Positions 1-11,097 of a stretch of 64,000 bases of DNA are shown here, piece by piece (position 1 is the first letter of the stretch; each line of letters begins with the position of its first letter). The stretch comes from Perognathus longimembris pacificus (Eukaryota; Chordata; Mammalia; Rodentia; Heteromyidae). A program made the position numbers and the translations under genes. The notes under the pieces are model-generated. The model ran no database searches. It was not told where the DNA came from and was given only the letters and a program-made list of their open reading frames with translations. The stretch lies in the NCBI RefSeq assembly GCF_023159225.1, contig NC_063161.1, positions 75,740,267 to 75,804,266 on the forward strand. The letters run 5' to 3'.

Positions 1-1947
1 TGACTTTATTAAGCTCCGGGATTTGCTTCTTTGTACCAACATGGAAGACCTGAAAGAGAAGACCCACACTTATCACTACGAATGCTACAGGTACCACAAG
101 CTGAAGACAATGGGCTTCACGGATGTGGGCCCTGACAACAAGCCAGTCAGGTGAGTTTAGCATCTGCTACCACATCTCAATGGATGATCTAGAACACCCC
201 AAACACACATGGTACAATCATTTGTGGATGAAAATGATAGTATATCTCTCATCCTGACCCAGCCCAAATTTTAAAAATCATCTTCAGACTTCCATTGAGA
301 TTGTAGGAATAGCATAATGAAAGAACTCACTTATATGCTCAAGTGTGTGTCCAGTGCAGACACATATTGAAATGCATGGCTAAGATAAACATATTCTTTT
401 GTGTGAATACTTGTATTTAACAACAACAGAGGCTTGGGGGAAAAGTGCCAAGCATTAGCAAAGACTGATAATAATTGGCAAAGGATGTTGAAAAGAGTTT
501 GGCTGAGGGAAGTGCTTCAAAGCAGAAATTCCATGTTTCTGAAGTCAGGTGCAGACCGCGTGGGAGCTATGTTGGGAAGCTGGTGGAGCACATAAAGTAC
601 TATATATGACCATTTATACCGTTCTTTGAAAAGAGCCCACATTGAATGCTCTTAAGTCAAGGATACTTTAAAATATGCTTTACTTCATTTGAAATACTTT
701 GAAAACAATATCATACCCTCAAGGTTTCTTTGGGATTTTTTTTTTTTAATCGTCCACCGGTGTGAGCAGGAATGGCATAAAGGATAGTGTTTGGAACGAA
801 AAAGCCTCTGATATAAATGTCTCAAAATTCTTACGTTCTCTATTTAGACATACACACATTGATTTTATTTATTGGGTCCCAATTCTGACATTTCAGGGCA
901 TTGAAATTTCCACTTTGGGTGTGCTCCATGTAGCAGGATATCAACCAGCGCCTGTCATCGGATAGGACCTAACATATCCATATGTAGTTGATATGCTAGT
1001 TGGTAGTAGCACTTTGACACCAGGGTAATCACATTGCCTTTTCAGCTTTCAAGAGACGTATGAGTTCAAGAGACAGGAGTTCCAGGAGCAGTGTCAGCAG
1101 GAGGAAGAGGAGCTGAAGCAGAAGTTCATGCAGCGCGTGAAAGAGAAGGAAACGGCGTTTAAGGACGCGGAAAAGGAGGCGAGTGCTGCGGGGCGGGGCG
1201 GGGCGAGGCGCGGCGGGGCCCGCGTTCCGGGCTGCGCCGGCCGCGCTGGGCGGGGCTCTGCGGGACTCCGGGCCCGGCCGGGCCCTGGTTGGTGGCGCCG
1301 TGCTGTTTTTGGTTTGCGTGTGGGCATCGTGGGGGTCATCTTCCCGGCACTGCTTTGGCTGTGGTTGGTCAGTTTTTTTTTTTTTGTTGTTGTTTTTTTT
1401 TGGCCAGTCCTGGGCCTTGGACTCAGGGCCTGAGCACTGTCCCTGGCTCCTCTTTGCTCAAGGCTAGCACTCTGCCACTTGAGCCACAGCGCCACTTCTG
1501 GCCATTTTCTGTGTATGTGGTGCTGGGGAATCGAACCGAGGGCTTCATGTATACGAGGCAAGCGCTCTTGCCACTAGGCCATATCCCCAGCCCCAATGTG
1601 CAGCTTTATTTTTATTTTTTTATTGTATTGTATTGTATTGTATTGTATTGTATTGTATTGTATTGTATTGTATTGTATTGTATTGTATTGTATTGTATTG
1701 TATTGTATTGTATTGTATTGTATTGTATTGTACAGATAGACTTGCCAATATCTGCACTGGTGGATGTTGGGAGAGCCCGGCTCCCCGAGCTGGGAGGCTG
1801 TCCCAGGTCTCTGCATATTACAAGGCTTCCCTGCTGTGTGGCTGTTGTTGCTTTGTTTTTCTGTGGAGGAGCTGGTTAGCCCTAGTTGCCTTGATTTAGC
1901 TGCCTGGCCTGCCCCCAATGTACTACCTTTAGTGGTAAAATGAAGAG

Positions 1948-1993
<46 letters not shown>

Positions 1994-2469
1994 GGTTGAG
2001 AAAGCATACTTGTGCGTTTTTTGATCAGGGCCTGGGCTCTGTCCCTGAGCTTCTTTGTTCAAGGCTAGTGTTCTAGCTTTTTTTTGGTGTTTCATTGGTG
2101 ATGAGTCTAACAGACTTTTCTGAGTGGGGGGGCGGGGTTGGCTTCTAATTATGATCAGTAAATCCCAGCCTCCTGAGTAGCTAGGATTATGGATGTGAAC
2201 CACCCGTGCCCAGCCAGACTGACATTATTATTAAAGGAAGACAGGCAGCTTCTTTGAGATCACATCTGCACTTTTTTTTTTTCTTTTTACAGCTGCAGGA
2301 GAAGTTCGAGCACCTTAAAAAGGTTCAACAAGAAGAAATAATGAAACTTGAAGAAGAGAAATCAAAATTGGAGGAAGAAATCTTAAGTTTTTATAAAATG
2401 AAAGCTGCCTCTGAAACACCACACTCCCAGGAAACCAATATAAGGAGGGATAGAGATCGTAAGAAATAG
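1..2469 (+). CDS. SEPTIN14: Septin C-terminal exons (SEPTIN14/SEPTIN10-like), 5' end outside window
   Basis: Septins are GTP-binding proteins that polymerise into hetero-oligomeric filaments at the cortex, cleavage furrow or sperm annulus. Three coding exons are visible: 1-150 (phase from base 2, donor gtgagt), 1046-1178 and 2293-2469 (stop TAG 2467-2469). The first encodes the end of the G domain/septin-unique element ([20 protein letters not shown]). The other two encode a highly charged coiled coil ([17 protein letters not shown], then [20 protein letters not shown]) ending in RRDRDRKK. Phases join exactly only if the second intron uses a GC donor (GAG|gcgagt) with the acceptor at 2292. 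The coiled coil and absence of a long tail place it in the SEPTIN6/8/10/11/14 group. FYKMKAASE favours SEPTIN14 in my memory, while HSQ and the basic tail also recall SEPTIN10. The GTPase core lies upstream of the window. Confidence 0.8.
1373..1594 (-). mobile_element. IDL-Geo SINE, full length
   Basis: Read on the minus strand: tRNA-Ala-like left half starting GGGGCTGGGGATATGG, then the Geo right half ending in an A tail (the T-run at 1373-1400). Lies inside the last septin intron. Confidence 0.85.
1621..1730. repeat. (TATTG)22 pentanucleotide array
   Basis: Twenty-two perfect tandem copies of TATTG, 110 bp without interruption, just beyond the 5' end of an IDL-Geo SINE in the septin intron. 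The purity implies recent expansion and likely length polymorphism. Confidence 0.95.
1953..1986. repeat. (GT)n microsatellite
   Basis: About 17 GT units in the septin intron. Confidence 0.9.
2013..2215 (-). mobile_element. 7SL-Geo composite SINE, degraded
   Basis: Geo module (cagggcctgggctctgtccc) followed by a B1-like head ending in ccgtgcccagcc. The middle is lost. Confidence 0.55.
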
Positions 2470-3125
2470 CCATTTCTTACCATTCTCTGCAGCAGGGCTC
2501 CTCATTCTCTGTCTGCTTGGGAGGTTATCTGCATAGCATTTAGCTCTGATTGTAGTTCTGATTTTTAGTGTTTGCTTACATATTGCATATCTTCTTCAAA
2601 GAGAATATGAAATACTCCAGAAAATGTTCCATGACCTAGATTAATAGAAAGGTGACACCAGTAAGCACTTTACAGAATGACCAACCAAAGCATGGAATGT
2701 AGTATCACAGTCAAACATGGCTAGATGTTTACATGGTTAGTGTTGTCTGACTCCAGTAGTAACTCAAAAAATTCACACGTCAGTAGAAGCTATGGGCTTT
2801 GTTATGGCACGCACACATAAAACATTGCTATGAAAAGATAAGTACGAGGTGTGTTTTCCTTACCAAGTTCTATTGATAACAATTTCTTGGCAATTTTCAT
2901 TCATCTTGATTAGAACTCCTTGGTACATTAGGATAAAAGGTGTGAGACCTTAGGGTGGGACAGAATGCAGTGGGCAGCCACTTTAGTCAGTATTAAACCT
3001 CACAGAGATTTGGCTACAATTAAAATCAAGTTATGAAAATTATAGAGAGTAAGGGTATTTTTTTAAACTGAAAAAAAAAAAACTTTACATACTGAGCTTC
3101 CTTCATTTAAAGTGCTTTTCTTAGC

Positions 3126-3355
3126 AGGTTGCCAGTGGCTCAAGCCTGTAATCCTAGCTGCTCAGAAGGCTGAGATCTGAGGATTATGGTTCTAAGCCAG
3201 CCTGGGCAGACAAATCTGAGAGACTCTTACCTCCAATTAACCAGCAAAAAAACAAAAAACAACTCAACAAGGGGCTGTGGCTCAAGTGGTAGAACACTAG
3301 TCTTGAGCAAAAAAGGTAAGGGACAGCACCAAGTCCCTTAGTTCAAGCTCCAGTA
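3126..3355 (+). mobile_element. 7SL-Geo composite SINE
   Basis: B1/Alu-like head (ggctcaagcctgtaatcc) joined to the Geo module (gctgtggctcaagtggtaga). Ends in a short CA-rich tail. Confidence 0.8.
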
Positions 3356-3699
3356 CACACAAACACACACATACACGCATGCACACATATACACAAATTC
3401 TTTTCTTCAGTTTATCTATTTGAGTGTAGTTGAGTTTTACTGTGACACATTCTTCTAAAATGCAGCCTCTCAGGGTAGCTTTCTAGCTACATCTGGATTA
3501 GGAGACAGAGAATATCATCCTCAATGATGATATTTTGTTCTGTGGAAATGATCACAGCATACAATTAAAATATAACATTTAAAGAGTATTTCCAAATAGT
3601 TTTAACATACTTAAACATTTAATGTCCAGTGATAATGCCTTTACTTCGTAGATAAGTTTTATATGCAAAGTAGGAGTAAAAGGAAGAGAATCCGCACTT

Positions 3700-3858
3700 G
3701 ATTCCATAGGTGTTCAATCATCCGACAAATGTTTTAATTTAGTTTCATAGATATTAAATCATCCAAAAAAGTTATAATTTAGCTTCATCAGCGTTACATC
3801 ATCTGACTTATTATAATTTAGCTTTGTAGATGTTAAATCATCTGACAGATGTTATAAT
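3700..3858. repeat. About 41-bp tandem repeat, four diverged copies
   Basis: Four head-to-tail copies built on 'catagatgttaaatcatc' plus 'gttataatttag', with unit lengths of about 39-42 bp. It is AT-rich and lies downstream of the septin stop, possibly in its 3'UTR. Confidence 0.75.
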
Positions 3859-4686
3859 TTTTGGAGAAAAAGAAATGTAATATATAATATCTTAGTAGGA
3901 AAGGGCATTTGTTTTGTTCATTTATGCATCCATTCTGAGGGCTAGAACAATCTCTGACACATAGTGGATATTTTTAGATAAATGAAAACACTAGCTATAC
4001 TGTGTGCACAGATAATTGAAATTAAGTACTCAACTTTCTTTAAAAGATAATGTAGCTTATTATTACTTTTCAACATGGTTGTGAGTTGTATTGCTGAAAG
4101 ATAGCTTTTCTTTCTCTTATTCTAATCTAATGTTGTTGACATCGGCATCACAAATGTTAATTCTATAAATCAATAAAATTTACCTTGTGAAAATTACCAC
4201 TGTGCTGCGTTTGCTAATAAGCATTTTAGGTACTAGTTTCAGAATACATAGTTTTATTAGAGCTAGAAGTTTTACTTTAAAATAACTGTGCTATTGTTTT
4301 GTAACAACAAGCCTTTGTGTCATAATTTCAGGGGACCCAAACATGACCCATATTGATGATCCTGTCTCCCCAGGAGCCTGGGGCTGTGATGTCAATGGGG
4401 CTCAGGAGGCCAGACCTGCCTCACAGCTCAGTCAGCAACTTGCAGAGTCCATTTCCTTCCTGTAGGTTAATAGAGCTCTTCTTTGGGTGTTGAATATAGG
4501 ACTACTGCACAGGACAAGTCAAACATCTGAATGAGGTATTTGGGCTTATGTTTTGGGACATGCTTAAATAAATTCAGAGCTGAGTATTATGGCATAATTA
4601 AACTTGCCATATTAAGCTCTTGTGTGATGGCCCCCATGGACTAGGAAAAAGTCTGGTGTTTCATTCTGCTCAAGATCACAAAAATC

Positions 4687-4885
4687 AGCTGGGCACTGGA
4701 GGCTTACACCTGTAATCCTAGCTACTCAGGAGGCTGAGATGTAAGGGTCATAGTTCAAATCAGACTGGGCAGAAAAGTCCATGATGCTCTTATCTCCAAT
4801 GAACTACCTAAAAGCCAGAGTGGAGATGTGGCTTGAGTAGTAGAGTGATAACCTTGAGCTTGACCTAAGTCCCCAGAACACTCTC
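4687..4885 (+). mobile_element. 7SL-Geo composite SINE
   Basis: B1-like head (cacctgtaatcctagctact) plus Geo module. The tail has turned into the CT/CA microsatellite that follows (4868-4953). Confidence 0.75.
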
Positions 4886-4953
4886 TCTCTCTCTCTCTCT
4901 TTCTCTGTCTCTCTCTGTGTATGTGTGTCTCTCTCTCACACACATACACACAC
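4868..4953. repeat. (CT)n / (CA)n compound microsatellite
   Basis: CT run, then TGTGTATGTG, CT and CACACA runs at the 3' end of a SINE. Confidence 0.85.
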
Positions 4954-4959
4954 AATCAA

Positions 4960-6350
4960 ATCTTAAGCCTCACAGTTGGCAAATATGCATCACCTTTGTG
5001 TTTCCTCTTCTCATCCATTTAATGATTCAACATTGTATATGGAGAGGTAGCCTTCTTAAACCCTGCAGTTTTCTCAAACCCTGAAGTCTTCTCATTTGAT
5101 AATTTGTGGGGGCATTTCTGTGCACTTCAAGGTGTACAGTAGTAACCTGGACTTCACATATTGGATTCTTGTAGCAATTGTTCATTCTGCCCCCTCCATT
5201 ATTCTGACAGTCACAACTGCTTTCATTCATTGACAAAGGCCCATTGCAGTACAAAGTTGCTGTTTACTACTAGTAAATGCTGACACTAGCATCATCTTTA
5301 TGTTTTGCTCAGGTTTTAGGGCTAAGATTTCCTAAAATTCCCACTTTAATTCAGTACAATGCTGGCCTCCCAGTGCTGGATCTCTAGCACATAGGAGCGA
5401 CGCACACTCCCTATCCTCTCACACCTGGGCAGGGTCCTAGGGGTGAGAGGGCTGGAGAAGAGCCAGACTGACCTGGGACTCATCCTAGTGAAGCCCATTT
5501 CTCCATGCTTCTGTCACGATAGCACACCTATGACAGCACACACACACAACAGTTTTTGCCATGATAGCACACCTATGACAGCGCATGCATATGGTAGCTT
5601 TTGTCATGATAGCACACCTCTAAAAGCCAAGCGCTATGTAAGCTATTTACTTTCCTGAGGTCAGTGCAGTGGGAAAGGAAGGGTTGGACCCCCGAAATGA
5701 CTTCCAGTTCTTCATCTCTAAGTCAAACACCTGTTCCTAGGTGACTGACCCTCCCACCTCATTAAAGCAATTTCTATAATGCCATATTGCATACTGCAAA
5801 TTTGCCAAGAGTGTATATTTAGGTAATACTATACAAACAAGCATGTTAACACATTGATAATCATTCTTTATTGAACGATCACTTTCACTGTGTATATGCA
5901 TAACAATACATTATGTGATATACCTTACAGGTAAAAAGTTAATGCAAAACTCAAGAGTAAGAGAACAAAAGACATAATCATATGAGCATTGATCTCTGCA
6001 AGTGCTCCCCAAGTTTATCTTGTAATTAGTTCTTAGGGCATTTTCTTCCACAGGTCATTTTTGATTTGGGAAGAGGCAGTCAATTCCTGGATATTTCATC
6101 AATTTTAGACCTGGGTCTTGGCTCTTTAGACAATGTACTTCACTTGTTTGTTTGTTTTTTGTATGTTCCAAAAGTTACAATCTTTTTCTAAACTGTGTGT
6201 CACCATGAATTTAACTCTGCAAGACTGAATTATACAGGGTACCATAGGATTCATGGTAATAAGTGAAAACAGGATAATATAGTTCTATATAGAACCATTG
6301 TTCTATAGACACTATTATATGAAAATTTCTGGGTTTTAACTCTGTTCACA
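4960..6350. other. Intergenic stretch with no recognised gene
   Basis: Apart from the 52-bp tandem repeat at 5508-5625 I see no conserved exon, RNA gene or named repeat. Confidence 0.5.
5508..5625. repeat. About 52-bp tandem repeat, three copies
   Basis: Three copies begin 'atgatagcacacct' (first copy acgatagcacacct), each with a variable CA-rich middle. An open frame across it repeats FCHDSTPMTAH but has no other coding support. Confidence 0.7.
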
Positions 6351-6355
6351 AAAAT

Positions 6356-6552
6356 CAGCTGTGCTCCAGTGGCTCATGCCTGTCATCCTAGCTATTCAAT
6401 CGGCCGAGATCTGAAGATCATGGTTTGAAGGCTCTTATCTCCAATTAACCACCAAAAAGCCAGAAGTGGGCCTGCAGATCAAGTGGTAGAGCACCAGCCT
6501 TGAGCACCAAATCTCAGGGACAGTACCAAGGCCCAGAGTTCAATCCCAAGAA

Positions 6553-6585
<33 letters not shown>

Positions 6586-6622
6586 CCTCTCTCTCTCCCT
6601 TTCACTCTCTCTCTCTCTCTCT
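6356..6622 (+). mobile_element. 7SL-Geo composite SINE with (CT)n tail
   Basis: B1-like head (ggctcatgcctgtcatccta), Geo module, then a 70-bp CT microsatellite (6554-6622) in place of the A tail. Confidence 0.75.
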
Positions 6623-6642
6623 TTAATGGCAAGAAGAATGAA

Positions 6643-6882
6643 TGTGCCAAGCTGGGTGCCAATGTCTCACACCTGTATTCTTAGCTACTCAGGAGGTTGA
6701 GATCTGAGGATCAAGGTTTGAAGCCACTGGGCAGGAAAGTCCTTGAGACTCTTATCTCTAATCAACTGCTAAAAAATAAAAAGTCAGAAACGGAGCTATG
6801 GTTCAAATGATAGAGTGCCAACTTTGAGCAAAAGAAGCTCACAGACAGTGCCCAGGTTCTGAGTTCAGGTCCCAGGACTGGC
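6643..6882 (+). mobile_element. 7SL-Geo composite SINE
   Basis: Second copy in the same orientation directly after the previous one. Both the B1-like head and the Geo module are visible. Confidence 0.75.
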
Positions 6883-7124
6883 CAAAGAAATGTGCTAATG
6901 CATTTAAGATAACGTAGCCTAATGCCCCCAATAAATCTTAGATATTATTATTTATACGGATGGTACTGTTGGCATTAGTAGAGAAGCTTGTTATTTTAAT
7001 TGTGCTGTATATTTTGGAAAGATTGCTTTTAAGGTTTATATATGGTAACTTTCCCAGTTCTTTCAACTAACCCTTGAATTAAATTTTTTAAAAAAGTAAG
7101 GCTCCCTCAATGACATTTATACCA

Positions 7125-7290
7125 CAGACTGAGTATTTCTTATCTAAAATATTTGGCATCAGAAGTGTTTCCCATTTCATTACTTTTCAGATTTTGAAAC
7201 ATTTATATATTCTTTACCAGTTGAATATCCTAGTCTGATTTTTGGATTAGGGATGATCAATATACTATGTTCCTTACAGCTTATCTATAT
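7125..7290. mobile_element. Probable ancient DNA-transposon (MER-type) fossil
   Basis: Sequence of the style 'gagtatttcttatctaaaat ... catcagaagtgttt ... gatttttggattag' recalls an old mammalian MER repeat with partly inverted ends (agttgaatatcc at the far side). The family is not named with confidence. Confidence 0.35.
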
Positions 7291-7425
7291 GAATGTATTG
7301 AAAGAATAAATATATCGCATTAGGGAAGGATGTCTATAAACCATGTCACATTTTTCTCACCAGATTCACTCTAATTTTAGAAATAAACACTACAGATAAA
7401 TTACCAGGAAATTTCAAAATAAAAG

Positions 7426-7761
7426 TGTTAGGTTTTTAAAGTAGGTAGCCGGTAAAGGAGAACGCCACGCGGTATTCAGGCAGGAAAGAAAGTTTATTAC
7501 CGAACTGCTGGCCTGTGGCCAAGATGATCCATGGCATGGCCAAGATGATCCATGGCCGGAGAGAAGGGAGAGAGAGAGAGACCCCCACCCAGCCCTGCTT
7601 TATTTAGGGCAGGGGCAAGGGGTGTGGCCAGGTGGATTAGGAGGTGACCTCAGGGAAAGGGGAGGTAACTGCCTCCAGGTCTGCTGGTTACCCAGGTAAC
7701 TGGGTGGAGACTTAATGAGGTGGGGGCATCTGCATGTAGCCCTCAGGGAGAGGACCTAACA
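7426..7761 (-). mobile_element. Solo LTR, X-box family copy 1
   Basis: Ends are perfect inverted repeats (TGTTAGG...CCTAACA), flanked by an exact 5-bp duplication AAAAG (7421-7425 and 7762-7766). On the minus strand an AATAAA lies at 7493-7498. GTTACC-CA-GGTAAC is at 7687-7700. It matches the copies at 44764 and 63539 in order and spacing of motifs. No internal retroviral region is present, so it is a recombined solo LTR. The 5-bp duplication suits an ERV3/ERVL-like group, but other classes are possible. Confidence 0.85.
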
Positions 7762-7978
7762 AAAAGACTTCCTCAGCTTTTCTATGAAGATAGATCAGCT
7801 CCGCTGCCTCCCAGCTATGCGATCTGGGAACTTCTGCTCTCACATTGTTAGTCTGTGACAAAACAGCACTGCCCTAGGGTTCAACCCAGTGCTGTCATTT
7901 CTACACCTATTGGCTTTCTTACTGTAATTGTATAAAGGGATTTTAACTCAATGCTAGTTTATGAGTACAACGCATCTT

Positions 7979-8096
7979 TTTTTTTTTTTTTGCCAGTCCT
8001 AGGGCTTGAACTCAGGGCCTCTGCAGTGTCCCTGGCTTCGTTTTGCTCAAGGCTAGCACTCTACCACTTGGGCCACAGCGACACTTCTGGCCTTTC
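7979..8096 (-). mobile_element. Geo module fragment (SINE)
   Basis: T-run, then gccagtcct...gccacagcgacacttctggcc, that is only the Geo half of the SINE. It is followed by a CT microsatellite. Confidence 0.7.
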
Positions 8097-8107
8097 TATT
8101 AGACTGT

Positions 8108-8110
<3 letters not shown>

Positions 8111-8165
<55 letters not shown>
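8111..8165. repeat. (CT)27 microsatellite
   Basis: Fifty-five bases of perfect CT between a SINE fragment and a suspected LTR. Confidence 0.95.
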
Positions 8166-8166
<1 letters not shown>

Positions 8167-8179
8167 ACTTCCCCTCACT

Positions 8180-8619
8180 TGTGGGGGGAAGGGGCTCGTC
8201 CACCCCTTCCTGGGTGGTCCATTATCATTCACGCGGGAGCGATGGCCACAGGTAGCCTCAGTGGCGTGTGGTCGCAGGGTGCCCCAAAACCACCAAGAAC
8301 GACACGGATGCGTGGGCTCCTGGAGAAAACCTCTAGGGCTTCTGTTTATTCAAATGAGGAGCCTCCCAGATATACCCCAAAGGCAGGCACAAGAGAGGGG
8401 CCCCTGATTGGTCCCAAGGAGCTGTCCCTCAAATGATGTCAGGAGACTTCCTTTGTTGGCAGAGGTCCAGCCCCTATGGATGGGCCCCCTGGGGTACCCC
8501 TCCACCATAGCACACGTGCTAGCCCCAGGGACAGGGGCTTCTCTTCCTGTTAAAGACAGGAAGGGGAGGGACAGGCCGAGGTCAGCTGTGGCCCCTTAAA
8601 GGTGCAGCTGACCCCAACA
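8180..8619 (-). mobile_element. Probable solo LTR, second family
   Basis: On the minus strand the order is a 5' end TGTTGGGG (8612-8619), CCAAT (complement of attgg 8407-8411), a TATA-like ggtatatc (8366-8379) and AATAAA (8345-8350). This is the U3-R layout of an LTR. Ends are less certain: possible 5-bp flanks tcact/agact match at only three positions. The sequence is GC-rich compared with its surroundings. Confidence 0.55.
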
Positions 8620-8624
8620 AGACT

Positions 8625-9195
8625 ACCTGGAGAGCAGCCACTAGAGGATTTTCCTTTTCTCTATTCCTCTCCTTATTGCCTGTAAAGTTCCTGGGAGGAT
8701 CATAATATATCTTCAGTATATGTTTATTCACTACAAATATGTATTCAAATAAAAGATAAATATGTTAGTGAAATAAGGCATTTTCTCCCCAACAAACTTT
8801 TGTTCCATCTTCAGTATGTGACTGATTCACTCAATATGCATGCAGTAGTCACTTGGCTCTTTAACAACAAAACATATTCTTCAGAATGCCTGTCTTATGG
8901 CATTTGCTCTGGTTTTGTGTTTCATGCTCTGGGGCCTCCTCACCCATGGCCTGTGCCGGCTGTGGAGAGACTGAAGATAAAGAGAATCCACAAGAGGCCA
9001 ATGGCCCAAAGCAGCCATCCATTTACCATGCATACCATCATTTCTACAACTCTTGGCATCTTCCCCAGCCTTCGAATGCTCATTCACAAGATGGCAAAGA
9101 GGTAAAGCCATCCTATCAGAAGAGAGGCTGCCAGACCATTCTTTCTTTTCTTTTAAACATGGCATGAGAGTCCATAATAAAATTTTATTTTCTTG
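8625..9195. other. Unrecognised intergenic stretch
   Basis: Short overlapping open frames occur on both strands (8800-9167) but none looks like a known family. No splice context seen. Confidence 0.4.
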
Positions 9196-9213
9196 AAATA
9201 ATTTTTACATTAA

Positions 9214-10119
9214 CAACAAATGCTGGAGGGAGTGCGGGGAAAGAGGAACCCTTCTCCATTGTTGATGGGAGTGCAAATTAGCACAACCACTTTGGAAAAC
9301 AGTATGGAGGTTCCTCAAAAATCTCAACATAGACCTACCCTATGACCCAGCCATACCACTCCTAGGCATCTATCCTGAACAACAGGTCCCAAGATATCAA
9401 AAAGACATCTGCACTTCCATGTTTATCGCTGCACAATTCACAATAGCCAAAATATGGAAACAACCCAGATGCCCCTCCACAGATGAATGGATCCAAAAAA
9501 TATAGTATCTATACACAATGGAATACTACATAGCGATTAGAAATGGTGAAATATTGGTATTCGTGGGGAAATGGTCAGAACTTGAACAAATAATGTTGAG
9601 CGAGACAAGCCTAGAACACAGAAAACAAAGGGGCATGATCTCCTTGATATATGACTGTTAAAGTGGGGGGAGGGGGAGACAGTACAGATCAGGTCTGTGA
9701 AACCAAAAAATTCTTGTCAAATGGTATTTCCCATAGGTTTGGGTCAGTGACCCTACACTATGTAACTAAAACCAAACAACTACTCAACATATAAAGGTCA
9801 AAAATTGACCTCTCAGTGTATCACAATAGCTCAAAAGCTATGTATGTACATTCATATAAGACAAGGATAAGCAAACCCTATTGTCAACATTACATTTAAA
9901 GCCCGGCGAATTTCCTTTGGCGTAGGCCACGTGGCTACTGTATATGTTTTTGGTACACTTTGTATTGTACATATGTCTACCTGACCTAGGGAAGGAAAAG
10001 AAAAACAGGGTGTAAGATATCACAAGAAATGTACACACTGCCCTACTATGTAACTGTACCCCTTTTGCACAACACCTTGTCAAAAAAATTGTTTAATTAA
10101 TAAATAAATTACAAAAAAT
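9214..10119 (+). mobile_element. 5'-truncated L1: ORF2 C-terminus and 3'UTR
   Basis: Begins inside the cysteine-rich end of ORF2 (codes for CWRG...[13 protein letters not shown] residues). ORF2-like sequence continues to about 9660, then 3'UTR and an A-rich tail. It is flanked by an 18-bp duplication with two mismatches (9196-9213 and 10120-10137, aaataatttttRcattRa), as expected for target-primed insertion. Confidence 0.85.
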
Positions 10120-11097
10120 AAATAATTTTTGCATTGACTGAAAATGAACTATCTTGGGCTAGAGCATTTTTTTCCTGTTTTCTTAGCTTGTGGCATTTTT
10201 AATCTTAGCAGGTGTGTGAGCATAGTAGCCACAGAGAATTTTTTTTTTTTACTGAGATTAAGTTACTTACATATATTTCACAATATACATTTGAACCTTC
10301 ACAATGATGAAAATTATCATTCTACCCTACATAGCTTACCAAGTCTATGAACTTTAACAATCAAACCATTCCCTCCATTTTGGGTGATATGTACATTACT
10401 TCCTTTCGTTTAGTAACATCTGTTCCCCTCTCTCTCTCTCATTCCCTCCTTCCCATCACTGCCATGAGTTGCTTAGTTCACTTTCATCAATGTCCAATGT
10501 AGCTGATAGTCCCCTCTGTTATATGATTATTATTCTCACCCACTTTTCACTCATTCTGTGCCCTCCTCCTAGCTTCCCTCAGGTGTGCTCCTGTATACCC
10601 CATATATGAGTTAAGGAATATAGAGTCATCTAAAAATAATAGGACGTTTTCATTTGAGAACATTTCTTTCCTTATCTTTGGGGTTCTAAGAGGTGCTTAG
10701 GTTTTGCTATTTGGTGCTTTTCTCCCACAGCTGTCCTCTTTTTTTTTTTTTTTTTACTGTATTTTGGTATCTTGAGTCCTGTTTACTTTGTTCTATCTCA
10801 TTGCATTTTAAATCTAACACCCACATATCAAGAAGATCATATGGTGTTTGTCTCTCTGTTCTTGGCTTATCTCTCTCAACATGATTTGTTCTAGTTCCAT
10901 CCATTTCCCAGTGAATGCCATTATTTTGTCCTTTCTAATGGCACTGTAAAATTTCATTGTATATAAGTGCCACATTTTTTGGAATCAATTCATCTGTAGT
11001 GGTGCATCTGGGTTGTTTCCATATCTTGGCTGTTGTGAACAGTGCAGCAATGAATATGGAGGTGCCAGTGTTCTTGTTCTATCCTGGTTCCTGTTGC

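Larger units (their letters stand above)
1179..2292 (+). other. Septin last intron, probable GC-AG type
   Basis: The frame-preserving donor is GAG|gcgagt at 1178/1179. No GT near it keeps the coding phase. The acceptor is a long T-run ending in tttttacag at 2292. The first 110 bases are very GC-rich. The intron also holds an IDL-Geo SINE, a (TATTG)22 array, a GT run and a decayed SINE. Confidence 0.65.
2470..4260 (+). other. Septin 3'UTR and downstream, candidate poly(A) signal at 4172
   Basis: No gene-like reading frame follows the septin stop. The stretch holds one SINE (3126-3355), a tandem repeat (3700-3858) and an AATAAA at 4172-4177 followed by GT-rich sequence (ctgtgctgcgtttgc). That hexamer is the best visible septin poly(A) signal and would imply a 3'UTR of about 1.7 kb. 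Its use is inference. Confidence 0.4.

Noticed and set aside
1574..2203. 209-codon minus frame with YNTIQ repeats
   Set aside because: It is a direct translation of the TATTG array plus SINE sequence; not a protein.
3700..3858. Possible CRISPR-like array of direct repeats
   Set aside because: The units are contiguous and diverged without unique spacers, and the host is a mammal.
4330..4470. Extra septin exon after 'atttcag' at 4332
   Set aside because: The septin frame already ends properly at 2469 with the expected coiled-coil tail, and the candidate shows no septin-like residues.
8800..9167. Three overlapping open frames of 93-101 codons
   Set aside because: They lie on both strands, have no recognisable domain or splice context, and composition gives no support.
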